A stretch of 64,000 nt of DNA from Bicyclus anynana (GCF_947172395.1 NC_069084.1:6635107-6699106); one strand, 5' to 3'. Numbered from the stretch's first letter, positions 24,101-33,869 are shown. Numbers and translations: made by a program. The notes: generated from the letters alone by a model not told the origin.

Positions 24101-26304
24101 AATCAGACCTTCTACGTGAGTCCTTTCTCTTTACACTCTTTGTTACCTTAAAAGCTTTTATTAAATTGGCATGTTAGTATGTTCGTGTAAGTCGAATCTT
24201 GAAAGCTAAACTTATACCACTTGCTGGCGTTCTATTGATCAATCAACTAAACCTGCGTATAATCAGCGACAATTTATACTAATATTATATAGCTGAAGAG
24301 TTTCTTTGCTTGAACGCATTAATCTCAGGAACTACTGAAAAGCTTTTTTAGTTTTAGACAGCCCATTTATCGAGGTAAGGTTATGGGCTATATATTATTC
24401 CCGTATTAACGGGAACCATGCGGGCGAAACCGCGAAACGTCAGCTAGTGTTGTAATAAGGTATTTACTCAATAGTCTGGTGGACCTGATGATTAAATCGG
24501 AAGACAAACACATCCAATTTGAGCTTATTCATTTTATATTAGCAAACATCCTGATGCTATGTTATTTCTAGGGTTCTAAAATAGAGGCAGAATGTGGTCA
24601 TATGTAAGTTTTGAACAAAGCAAGGTGACCCGGACACTGACCCATCGTGTTTGGAATGATTAAATTAATTCTATTCTAGTGCCTAACGATTTTATTTGTC
24701 ATATTGAAAAGAATGGATTCTTGGATTCATCCAATCCGGGATCCGGGATCAATCCAATCTAATCAATCTAGTTCGGGGCATGCACCTTCAACTTTGCAGT
24801 TGTGTGCATTTTAAGAAATTAAATATCACGTGTCTCCACGTGAAACCTGCATACCAGAGAATTTTCTTAATTCTCTGCGTGTGTGGAGTCTATCAATCCG
24901 CATTGGGCCAGCGTGGTGCACTATTGGCCTAACGCCTGTAATTCTGAGAGGAGACTCGAGCTCTGCGGTGAGTCGAATATGGGTTGATAATGATGATAAT
25001 GATGACAGTCTGTTACAACAAATATTTTTTATATTAACAGGGCATCCAAAAATTAAACTGTTCATCACACAAGGAGGACTTCAATCAACAGATGAAGCTA
25101 TAGATGCTGGAGTACCTCTTGTTGGTATACCACTGTTTGCAGACCAATGGTTCAATACAGAAAAATATCCGTATCATAAAATTGGAGTTAAACTTGATTT
25201 GCCTTCTCTAACAGAAGAAATATTTAGAGACGCTATTGTAACAGTCATTTCGGATAAAAGGTATTGTTAATATTGGATTGCCGTAATATTTACTAGTGCC
25301 TACAAAATACTCGAGTTATTTGACATCATGAGTATGCCCAAACTCATAAATATTGATGATAATTTTAATGTTTTTCGAGGAAATGCTATAAATGGAACCG
25401 AATGATGTAAATTTCGAGTATTTTCCTGTTTTCCTTCCGTTGGTATGGCTTTGTGATGATCATGAGGAGTTTTTTTCTTGGTTGAAAACAATGAAAACAT
25501 TGACTTTTGATTCACTCTATAAGTTCTTAGTAACAGCTCGGAATTGGAATTGAAGGGCCCCTAGAACCCTAGATGATTAATGAAATTGTGCAAAAATGCG
25601 AATATAAGTGGTTTTCGCGATAAAAGTATACTGTGAGCTTCTTCAGTAGTTGCGGCATGATAAGCGGTCGACAAAAAAACGAAAAAACAGATAAAAATTA
25701 ATAAAGTTACATTTATTATTAAGCTTTATCTATATAAGAGTATATAGTACTAGTACTGAATATATGTATTGATATATATCTAGTACCCTCAAATAAATAA
25801 TTCTAAATATTTGTTTTGTAAAGAATTGATGCTGATAAAGATAAATTTATGTTATTTAAGCGTGCCGCAGGGAGCTGCTGGTTATATAGGTGGCTCAGAA
25901 CCATTGTTTTTGTTATATGATGGCCTGTATCTTGTAGTAGACTTCCATCGGCAGATGATGACAGCAGCATTTTGGTGTAAAAATATTTATATTTTTGATT
26001 GTAATTTTTTTACAGCTATCGAGAGAATATAATAAGAATGCGAAACATAGTTAGAGATGAACCACAGACACCATTAGAACGTGCGGTTTGGTGGACAGAG
26101 TATGTTCTACGGCACGGTGGTGCTAAACATTTGAGAGCAGCCGGTGCCAATATATCATGGACACAGTACTTAGAGATCCAGTTAATAGTTATAGTGTTAC
26201 CAGTATTGTTATTTGTGATATTATTATTTTTATGGGTATTAAAGTTTTTAAAATATTTCGTCAGAGAAATAATTGGTTCTAGCATTAAAATAAAAACAAA
26301 TTGA
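21106..26304 (+). CDS. UDP-glycosyltransferase, UGT33-like (copy 3 of 4)
   Basis: Exons are 21106-21945, 23893-24115, 25041-25260 and 26016-26304, giving 523 residues. All introns are GT-AG in phases 0, 1 and 2. The signal peptide covers about residues 1-23. His36 in PTPSISHQ is the presumed catalytic base. FDLLILEAF has Glu at the usual Asp position. YIGGIH near the end of exon 1 is intact. The signature is FITQGGLQSTDEAIDAGVP...FADQ. A C-terminal hydrophobic helix follows YLEIQLIVIV, and the protein ends KIKTN. Two retroelement remnants sit in intron 1. A SINE ends about 25 bp before exon 3. A RTE fragment in intron 3 is shared with copy 4 and therefore predates the duplication. It is about 88% identical to copy 4 in exon 1 and clearly more distant from copies 1 and 2. 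Acceptor unknown. Confidence 0.92.
22716..23170 (-). mobile_element. Retroelement relic with RPD...ELTVPW nuclease-like domain
   Basis: The minus strand reads SRPDIFLF then VELTVPWK with nearby frame breaks. This resembles a PD-(D/E)xK-like domain (RPD...ELTVPWE) seen at the C-terminus of some metazoan retroelement proteins. It continues into CSNRILPNLA and a non-coding tail. A second copy in the opposite orientation is at 26440-27310. It lies in intron 1 of UGT copy 3 and is decayed. Confidence 0.6.
23515..23640 (+). mobile_element. 3' fragment of family A SINE
   Basis: GAGGAAACCTGCATACC to GGGCCAGCGTGG-type sequence matches the second half of family A. It is diverged, with no head. Confidence 0.6.
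23690..23830 (-). mobile_element. 5' fragment of family A SINE, reversed
   Basis: On the minus strand it has the head half of family A (degraded B-box region, then CCATTCCTTTTTCAG-type sequence). Together with 23515-23640 it forms two SINE halves pointing opposite ways about 50 bp from exon 2 of UGT copy 3. Confidence 0.5.
24285..24455 (-). repeat. Interspersed repeat of the GACGCCGCGCGG type, reversed
   Basis: Contains CCCATTTATCGAGG, TATATATTATTCCCGT and an end AACGTCAGCTAGTG, the reverse of the 8100-8293 repeat. In intron 2 of UGT copy 3. Confidence 0.7.
24772..25016 (+). mobile_element. Family A SINE abutting the exon 3 acceptor of UGT copy 3
   Basis: 5'-truncated family A SINE, starting at GGGGCATGCACC and ending in a GATGATAATGATGA tail. 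Only about 25 bp separate its tail from the AG at 25039-25040, so it supplies most of the branch-point region for exon 3. Confidence 0.8.
25860..25970 (+). mobile_element. RTE LINE 3' fragment shared with UGT copy 4
   Basis: GTGCCGCAGGGAG, GGCCTGTATCTTG and CCATCGGCAGATGATGA correspond to the 3' end of the RTE element (PxxQWTSIG, then ATGATG repeats). The equivalent place in copy 4 (31510-31605) has the same fragment, so it was inserted before the pair duplicated. Confidence 0.6.
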
Positions 26305-26439
26305 AATGTATATTGTTCATCAGTTTTTTTATTTTAAAAAATCTTTGATGATAAAGATTTACTTCATTTTTGTATAGAATATACGAATTCTTTGTATGGG
26401 AGAATTTTTTTTTAGTAAGCCTTTCAAATGACTCTCCCA

Positions 26440-27310
26440 GATCAGAGGAACTTAGTATGATGGCGGAAAGCCACTGAAAAATCTTGCTATACTTGTGGTG
26501 AGGCAATAGGAACAGCAAGGCACTTGTTGGTTGTATGCAAGGTGCTGCAAGATAGGGGTCTTTACTCACGTCATCATGATAGAGTACTACGATATCGATA
26601 CGATATCTTTAATCAAGTCGTCATGATAGATACGTGAAGCTTTAAGCCTTTTAGTAGCTAGAGCTCTAAAAGGATTGACTACAAATAAAAGACAAATAAA
26701 CTTCGTCAATGCAGGTTCAATAACAAAATCTTCTAGTAAGCCTTACTCAATCCTAGGTTCTAATTGGACTTTATTAATGGATACGTATGAGAAACATTAT
26801 AAAATCCCAGCGGATGTCGCTATTTCGAGATCTAGACCAGACATATTCCTTTTGTCCAAACAAACTAAGCGAATAGTACTTGTAGAGCTTACTGTGCCGT
26901 GGGAGACTAACATTTCGAAGGACCACAATAATAATAATAAATATTATGATAATAATAATAATAAAAAATGGCTATGTAGTTAATCTGTACGCCGTAGAAG
27001 TAGGTGCGTGATGATTAATAGCAAAATCTCTTTATAACTTGCTTAAAAACTTTGGCCTCTCTAGAAGTGCAGCTAGTTCTATATAAGAACGAGTATGAAA
27101 AGCTGCTCTAATAGGATCTTACCAAATTTGGCTAGGCAGGGAGAACAACACGAGCAGAGAACGAGGAGTGTTGATCGATTGTCAAGGAATTCCTTAACCC
27201 TACGTCTTGTAGTCACAAGTTCAGAACTATGGTCGGAGTTTTTCTCTCTACCACGTGATGGACCCGGCACTCGCACGAAGAAGCCATAGAATGCTAAGAT
27301 ATTCGTCTCT
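26440..27310 (+). mobile_element. Retroelement relic with zinc-finger-like and RPD...ELTVPWE domain
   Basis: CYTCGEAIGTARHLLVVC gives a C-x2-C-x9-H-x4-C pattern followed by RHHDRVLRYR. An open frame at 26675-26983 gives ISRSRPDIFLLSKQTKRIVL then VELTVPWE. After an AAT expansion, NGYVVNLYAVEVGA, KSLYNLLKNFGLSRSAASS and a tail follow. The order matches a retroelement C-terminus with a PD-(D/E)xK-like fold. Stops (for example after VEVGA) and frame shifts show it is dead. It lies between UGT copies 3 and 4, inverted relative to 22716-23170. Confidence 0.65.
26929..26968. repeat. AAT microsatellite
   Basis: Runs of AAT/AATAAT interrupted by TATTATGAT, within the retroelement relic. They probably expanded from the AAT-rich codons there. 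Confidence 0.8.
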
Positions 27311-27588
27311 TTAATTTTTTCTCTCTTTAAGAACCATTCTAGTAATTTAAGAAGTATTCTAAGAAAGTAATTAGCAAAATAGTTCTCGAGATTTGCGCTT
27401 AGGAAGATTCAAGATTCTCTTTATTAATACAAACACATTAGTGTACGTTTTCAAACATGAGCCTCACCCTCGCTATTTCTATTGATTAAGCATCAACTTA
27501 ATGTTTTCCATGTTATGTGGCCATACATCATGCATGGATTGAATTGGCATACAACCCGTATAATAAATTAGCATCTTTTTATGCACAT

Positions 27589-27595
27589 TGAGTCA
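27589..27595 (+). promoter_or_regulatory. Conserved TGAGTCA motif upstream of UGT copy 4
   Basis: Same heptamer and surrounding block (ATTGAGTCATAATGCGACTG) as upstream of copy 3, 99 bp before the ATG. Function inferred only from conservation. Confidence 0.45.
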
Positions 27596-27650
27596 TAATG
27601 CGACTGCCTAAATTTTAACAATGAAGTCCTAAATCACTGTATGCAGTGCT

Positions 27651-27685
27651 TATATAAATAAAAACTTAGCCTTTAAAGATTTAGT
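27651..27685 (+). promoter_or_regulatory. Core promoter of UGT copy 4: TATA box and initiator-like site
   Basis: TATATAAATA (27651-27660) precedes TTAGT (27681-27685) by about 30 bp. The ATG is at 27694. The words ACTTAGCCTTTA and GCAACAATGTCTA are shared with copy 3. Confidence 0.65.
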
Positions 27686-27693
27686 TTGCAACA

Positions 27694-30600
27694 ATGTCTA
27701 CAAGACTTAAAATCTCCACAGTGGTTTGTTTTATTAGCTTTAATTTATATTTGACAAGTGGTGCAAGAATCTTAGGAGTGTTCCCAACCCCTTCGATTAG
27801 TCATCAAGTTGTATTTCGTCCTTTAGTGCAAGAACTTGTGAAGCGAGGGCATGAAGTGACAGTAATAACCACAGATCCTGCATTCAAACCAGGGCAGGCA
27901 CCGACCAACTTAACCGAGATAGATGTCCATGATCTTTCTTACAAAATATGGATTAATGCTTTGGAGGAAATGAAGACAGGAATCGAAGATGATGATGTAT
28001 ATTCTCAAATCCAAGTCGTAATAATATCAATGTCCAAGGTATTTGAAGCTCAAATAGCTACTGATGAAGTTCAAAAAATAATTACAAAGAAAAAGGGACA
28101 GTTTGATTTATTACTTTTAGAAGCTTTTATAAAACCTACCTTAGCTTTTACTCATGTTTTCAATGTTCCAACTATTCAGATCAGTTCATTCGGTGGATTG
28201 CAATATAATTTCGAAGTAGTTGGAGCCCCATTACACCCTTTACTATATCCAACGATTGTGAGCCAAAGAATATATAATTTATCTAGCTTTGAAAAACTAC
28301 AACAGCTGTATAAACTGTTGAAAATTAATAGGTTTTACGATTTAGCAGAGCAAGACGATGATAAGCTTTTAAAAAAAATATTTGGACCAGATATTCCATC
28401 CTTACGAGACTTAACTCATAATGTTCATATGTTGTTTCTCAATTTTCATCCAATGTGGTCGAATAACCAACCAGTTCCACCGAGTGTAGTGTGTATTAGG
28501 GGGATACATAATGATCAACAAAAAGAGTTACCAAAGGTAAGTTATTTACTCAGAATGAGCTGTTTACCTTTTATCTGTAAATTATGCTACCAATATAATT
28601 ATTGACGCGAAAGTAATATGGCTCTTTGTAACTCTTTAACGCCGCAACTACTTAACTGCATTCCAAATTTTACTGAAATTTGGAATGGAAATAGATTTTA
28701 CTCTGGATTAACACATAGGCTACTTTGTATTCCGTTAAAATCCACGGTTCCCGAGGGATTTGTGAAAAAATAAATTCGCTGGCGTCCGCTAGTGTTAAAT
28801 AAAATAAAAATAAAAATAAAAAATAAAAAAAAATAAAAAAGCCTTTTATTTCTTGCATAAATTTACAGAGTTATGTTAGAAGAATAACATAACTCTGTAA
28901 ATTTATGCACCAAATTAACTTAGAAAAGTTAATTTGGTTAGTAAAACTTAAATATATATTAGTACATTAGTAGTGCTTTTATTTTACGCAAGAACCCCAG
29001 AATGGGTGAAGGCCTCCTCCAAAGATGTCCAATTGTCTCTTTCCTGTGCTATTTGGTACCAATATGGGCCAGCTGCTTTTTTAATTTCATCTTCCACCTC
29101 GCCAATGGTCTTCCTCCACCTCTTTTGCCATGTATGCCTCTCCACAAAGTGACTTTATAAGTCCATCTTTGATCCTTCAGCCTAGCTACGTGCCCTGCCT
29201 ATTTTCATTTTAGTTTTAGTGCGTAGCTCAAGGTGTCGGTTCGTAATGGACCTTAATTTTGTATGTCTTATTTTATCCAATCTTTTTATTTTTAGCATGC
29301 TACGTTTAAAGCCAATACTGGCAGGAGGTTAGAATTCAAAATTTTGGTTTTAACGGGTATCGCCATGTTACTTTTAAAAATCTCTTTGAGACTCCAGTAT
29401 TTATTTCATGTCTGCTGTACTCTCCTTTCTATTTCTTTGTCATTATTCTTCTTATCAAAACTAATAGCTTTACCCAGATAGATTTAATTTTCTGTGTATT
29501 CCAGAAGTTTTCCGTTTACGCTATTGGTGTTTCACAGCTATTCGTCATTGCCGCTAGTATTATAATATGGTATTATTTGCAGGACTTGAACGATTTATTA
29601 AACAAATCAAAACATGGTGTTATTTACTTTAGCTTTGGAACGAACGTAAGACCGTCGATTATGCCACAAAAAAAAGTTCAAATGATGATCAAGGTTTTTT
29701 CGGAGCTTCCATATGATGTAATATGGAAGTGGGATTTGGATTCTATGCCTGGAAAGTCAGATAACATCAAATTGTACAAGTGGCTACCGCAATCAGACCT
29801 TCTACGTGAGTCCCCTTCTCTTAAGACTCTTTTTTTTAAGGCTTTTATTAAATTTCCATGTTAGTATGTTTGTGTACATCGAATCTTGGAAACTAAAATT
29901 ATGAATCTCGAAAAGATTCTTTTTGAAATTTCATAGCATAACTTTAAGAATTCTTTTCTCTCAGTGTTTCATATTATTATGGTCTATGTTAAAAGAAACT
30001 TCACGATAATTTTCATCATGTCTAGTTTCTTTTTGTTATTTATTTTAATTAGATTTTAGTGCTTGACGCTTTGTTCGTCATAGTTTTTATGTATAAAAAT
30101 ATTGAACGGAAGCAGACATTGCTTTGCATCCGCTCATAAAAATATTAATTTTTACATTTACTAATTAATCTAATTTGGCATTACCAACAAATAAGATGAA
30201 CTTACGTGACAACGCCACCCAGATTTGACAAAAAACCATATACGCCCATTATCCGAAACTGGAGCGTCCTCAGAAAATTTTGATTCTTCGATGTTCAAAT
30301 GCAAAGTCGGCGATTTCGCGTGGGTTTTTCGCTTACTCTCAAATATTATGTAAGAATGATAACTCTCATAAAGAAAGAATCTATCGCTCGTGAAGAAAAA
30401 TATTTAGTTATTTAAGTATTTTAAAGTCTGATGGAAAAAAAATATTTTAAATTTACAGGACATCCAAAAATTAAATTGTTTATCACACAAGGAGGACTAC
30501 AATCTACAGATGAAGCTATAGATGCTGGAGTACCTCTTATTGGTATACCATTGTTAGGTGATCAATGGTACAATACAGAAAAATATCAGTATCATAAAAT

Positions 30601-31964
30601 TGGAGTTAAACTTGATATGCCTTCTTTAACAGAAGAAATATTTAAAAACGCTATTGTTACCGTCATTTCTGATAGAAGGTATTTTTAATATTGAATTACA
30701 ATTGTACTTACTATATTGTCTAAAATTATTCGTATTAATTGGCTTTACACTTTATTTACACAAAATAAAATTGGTTGCCTGTAAAGTCGGTATACGGGCG
30801 AAAGTTTTACGTGACAACGACTTTGAGTGGTAAAATAATTTTAATGTGAATATTCATAATTTGAACCGGTGTGTATGCCTATCTCTCTCACTCTCTCTCT
30901 CTCGCTCTGTCTCTCTCGCTCTTAGGCGGGCTAACTGTGCTCGAGTGGAAGGGACGCGTGCCTTTCACTTTTTATGTCTGTCTCTCTCGCTCTTAGGCGG
31001 GCTAACCATGCCCGAGTGGAAGGGACGCGTGCCTCTCACTCGCTCTCATTGTGAGCGCATAACGTGAGCGGAGCGTAACGCAGTTTCTTGAAGTGTCACC
31101 CGGCAAACCAATTTATAAGACGTTGTCACGTCAATAAATAGAAAAAAAACATAAAACAAGACATAAAAAGTAAAGTATAGAAGTAGGGTAGAAAAGGCAG
31201 ACGTATCGCTAACGTAGCAATTTCTTTCAGACCACGTGACCACGAAGCCACGCTAGCTAGGAAAGTTGGATTCTTAGTTTGTGCTATGCAAACATTGGCT
31301 ATTCTTTCATCTGAGAATTTTTTAGCAACAGAAATCATATTGCGCAATATTGCAAATTATGACTGATTTTTGGGATAAAAGTATATTATAAGCTTCTTCA
31401 GTAGTTTGGTATCGATATATACCTACCTAGTACCCACAGTTTTATTACAGTTTTATTATAAGTATACTCGTAGAAGTGTAGAAAAATATTTTACAGCGTT
31501 ATTCAAGTGTGCCGCAGGGAGACACAAGATACAGGCAGCTCTGGGCCTTTGTTTTTATCTCTACAAAAGGCCTATGTCTAGGTGTCCATCAGCTGATGAT
31601 GGATAAAATAAAAAGAACAGAAAGGTGTATTTAAAGTTTTACGTTTAATAATTAATTTAATTTGTTTGTTTACAGCTATCGAGAGAATATAATAAGACTG
31701 CGAAACATCTTTAGAGATGAACCACAGACACCATTAGAACGTGCGGTTTGGTGGACAGAGTATGTTCTACGGCACGGTGGTGCTAAACATTTGAGAGCAG
31801 CCGGTGCCAATATATCATGGACACAGTACTTAGAGATCCAGTTAATAGTTATAGTGTTACCAGTATTGTTATTCGTGATATTATTATTTGTATGGGTTTT
31901 AAAGTTTCTAAAACATTTTGTCAGAGAAATAATTGGCTCTATGATTAAAATAAAAACAAATTAA
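27694..31964 (+). CDS. UDP-glycosyltransferase, UGT33-like (copy 4 of 4)
   Basis: Exons are 27694-28536, 29583-29805, 30459-30678 and 31676-31964, giving 524 residues with GT-AG introns in phases 0, 1 and 2. The signal peptide covers about residues 1-24. His37 is the presumed catalytic base, FDLLLLEAF carries Glu at the acidic position, and the signature is FITQGGLQSTDEAIDAGVP...LGDQ. The C-terminal anchor resembles that of copy 3 almost residue for residue. The motif before intron 1 reads VVCIRGIH, where copy 3 has VVYIGGIH and copies 1 and 2 have VIHIGGIH. So Cys267 and Arg269 replace otherwise conserved residues, and Gly-to-Arg could disturb the linker between domains. No stop or frame shift is present, so the gene is intact on paper. 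Acceptor unknown. Confidence 0.9.
28600..28795 (-). repeat. Interspersed repeat ending in GGCGTCCGCTAGT
   Basis: Contains GTAACTCTTTAACGCCGC, TGGAATGGAAATAGATTTTA and CCACGGTTCCCGAGGG, the reverse of the repeat at 62979-63185. In intron 1 of UGT copy 4, followed by an AAATA-rich run. Confidence 0.75.
28854..28937. repeat. Two adjacent perfect hairpins
   Basis: A 25-bp perfect inverted repeat (28854-28878 with 28885-28909, 6-nt loop) is followed directly by a 12-bp perfect one (28910-28921 with 28926-28937, 4-nt loop). Both lie in intron 1 of UGT copy 4, after an AAATA run. Confidence 0.9.
28985..29520 (-). mobile_element. RTE-type LINE relic in intron 1 of UGT copy 4
   Basis: The minus strand gives DKEIERRVQQT then NKYWSLKEIFKSN, VKTKILNSC, GKRGGGRPLARWKMKLKK, and finally WYQIAQERDNWTSLEEAF. 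This is the order of an RTE-like reverse transcriptase C-terminus (EIxRRI, KxKVxxxC, GRPxxRWxDDI, AQDRxxWxxLEEAF). Many stops and deletions. A different subfamily from the RTE copies at 34-60 kb. Confidence 0.75.
30809..31131. mobile_element. MITE-like element with ACGTGACAACG ends and internal duplication
   Basis: ACGTGACAACG at 30809-30819 is inverted at 31121-31131. Inside, about 75 bp (CTCTCTCGCTCTTAGGCGGG to GGGACGCGTGCC) is duplicated in tandem, near 30909 and 30983. Another ACGTGACAACG is at 30204-30214. It lies in intron 3 of UGT copy 4. Confidence 0.6.
31510..31605 (+). mobile_element. RTE LINE 3' fragment, orthologous to 25860-25970
   Basis: GTGCCGCAGGGAG followed by CTCTACAAAAGGCCTATGTC and CAGCTGATGATGG, the RTE 3' end. 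It occupies the same intron 3 position as in UGT copy 3. Confidence 0.7.
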
Positions 31965-32226
31965 AAGTTATTTTGTTATTTTTTTTTTAATTTAATCAAA
32001 TCCGTTGGTTCGTATGATTAAGAATAATGATAAAGCTTGACGTTATTGTAATGAAGTAATTGCTAACTCAAATAATAACTTAGTATTTCGGCAAATCACG
32101 AAATATTAGAGTAAACTTTACAATTTTCTTTATATCCATGTTTGCTCATTTTTTTGCGGGCTGGGGGATGTTTTTATCTTTACAAAAGTATGAACACTTA
32201 AGAATATCTTATTTAATAGATACCTA

Positions 32227-32232
32227 AATAAA
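32227..32232 (+). terminator. Possible polyadenylation signal of UGT copy 4
   Basis: AATAAA lies 263 bp after the stop codon; a position-based guess. Confidence 0.35.
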
Positions 32233-32279
32233 ATTTCCGTCTAAATGTTTAAGGGTAGTTGGCATATTCCTCTGAAACG

Positions 32280-32575
32280 CCGTGACAGGTTTTGATACAG
32301 TTTTATGTATGTACTATGTTATATATTCGGTAGGTCTAAGGATAGGTTCATAACCGCTTCTAATTTTTTATACCCCGAGGTGATATTTGAAATGAAATTG
32401 TGCATGCAATTTCCGCAGGAACCATGTATTTTTCGGGATAAAAAGTAGAATATATGTCGCTCCATAACCTCATTTATCTTCCAATGAAAGTTCTAATTAA
32501 ATCGGTTCAGCCGTTCTAAAGATTAGTGCAGATAACAGAAAGACAGACAGACAGGCAACATTTTTATACAAACTT
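32280..32575 (-). repeat. Interspersed repeat remnant
   Basis: Carries TTTTTCGGGATAAAAAGTAG, AAATCGGTTCAGCCGTTCT and AGACAGACAGACAGG blocks, the body of the CTAGCGGACGCC-type repeats, without a clear head. Strand is uncertain. Confidence 0.45.
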
Positions 32576-32625
32576 GATTATGTCTTAGTATCGTGTAATA
32601 TATATTATAGCTTTAGGGTTTTGAC

Positions 32626-32935
32626 GGCCTCCGAGGCGCAGTGGTATGCGCGGTGGATTTACAAAACGGAGGTCCTGGGTTCGATCCCCAGCTGGGCAGA
32701 TTGAGATTTTCTTAATTTGTCCAGGTCTGGCTGGTGGCTAGTTACCACCCTACCGACAAAGACGTACCGCCAAGCGATTTAGCGTTCCGGTACGATGCCG
32801 TGTAGAAACCGAAAGGTGTGTGGATGTTCATCCTCCTCCTAACAAGTTGGCCCGCTACCATCTTAGACTGCATCATCACTTACCATCAGGTGAGATTGTA
32901 GTCAAGGGCTAACTTGTAAAGAATAAAAATATAAT
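32626..32935 (+). mobile_element. tRNA-derived SINE, family B, near full length
   Basis: Starts GGCCTCCGAGGCGCAGTGG (A-box-like), has GGTTCGATCCC (B box), a body with GCGATTTAGCGTTCCGGTAC, and ends TAACTTGTAAAGAATAAAAA. Other copies are at 46335, 52948, 55594, 57023 and 63320 (reverse). It is a SINE, not a functional tRNA: the tRNA-like head is followed by an unrelated body. Confidence 0.85.
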
Positions 32936-33111
32936 TTTATTTTACTTACAACTCATGTACCTACCTAATGATAATATATAGTTATTTTCGTTGAATTAAT
33001 CGTTGAATTAATTCGTTGAATGGTAATTCCATCACTTGAATTTTTTGCTTGAATGTTTTGTATTCAAACAGGATTGTCAGACAATTACGATGCATTAATA
33101 TAATTTAAACA

Positions 33112-33345
33112 CAAGCGGACGCCCGCGACTTCGTCTGCGTAAAATTTAGATTTACAATTACCGCGAGAACCTTGAATAATCCGAACTAAAAAGTAGGCTT
33201 TCTATCGTTGTTCAAAAACCTCCTGTATCTTAAGTGAAAGTCCAATTGAAATCGGTTCAACCTTTCCACTTATTAGCCCAAACAAACAGATGGATAGATA
33301 AATAAAAGTTTGTTTATATTATAATAACTTGTAAATAAATATAAA
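33112..33345 (+). repeat. CGGACGCCCGCGACTTCGTC-headed interspersed repeat
   Basis: Head at 33115, with GCGAGAACC and GAAATCGGTTCAACC blocks, ending near TTTATATTATAATAAC. The head contains a small palindrome (CGGACG...CGTCxG). Same family as 37225, 41268, 47760, 60938 and 62979. Confidence 0.7.
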
Positions 33346-33689
33346 AAGCATTGGCAAAACAGTTTTACTCCTACCATACTACTATTGATGACCGGTTATT
33401 TTTTCGTTGAATATTACAACATAATTCTCAATTATACAGAAACAAGTATTTATTATATAATCAGGCATTGAAATCTATTTTAGTAAGATACATCATTAAA
33501 TTTAAGTAATTTATAAGTCAAACACTAATAAACCTTTTTTATTGAGAAAGAATACAATGGGTACTTACGCTAACACATGCACTATACAAATCATGCTCCA
33601 GTATAAATAAACTATGCATCGGGAATTTTAACTTATTATCATAATTATTATGCTCTATGACTACATAGAGCCTCAATAGGTATCTGAGT

Positions 33690-33845
33690 TATGTGGCCAG
33701 ACTCATCTCCGAGGGGTGGTGGTTCGATCTCCGTCCCGATGGTCTATTGTCGTACCCACTCCTAATACAGTCTTTCCCGACCAGTTGGAGAGGAATAGGA
33801 ATATTGGTCACATTTAAAACATTTGGCAAATATTCTTTTTAAAAA
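33690..33845 (+). mobile_element. tRNA-derived SINE, family C
   Basis: GGTGGTTCGATCTCCG B-box region, then TCTATTGTCGTACCCACTCC and GGCAAATATTC. A better copy is at 54046-54230. Confidence 0.7.
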
Positions 33846-33869
33846 ATATATGGTTTAAGAGTCTGTGCT

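Noticed and set aside
24830..25040. Alternative N-terminal extension of UGT exon 3
   Set aside because: The open frame before 25041 is SINE sequence; the AG at 25039-25040 and the phase agree with the other three copies.
3307..31964. UGT1A-type locus with shared constant exons
   Set aside because: Each copy has its own full set of four exons; there is no common 3' exon block.
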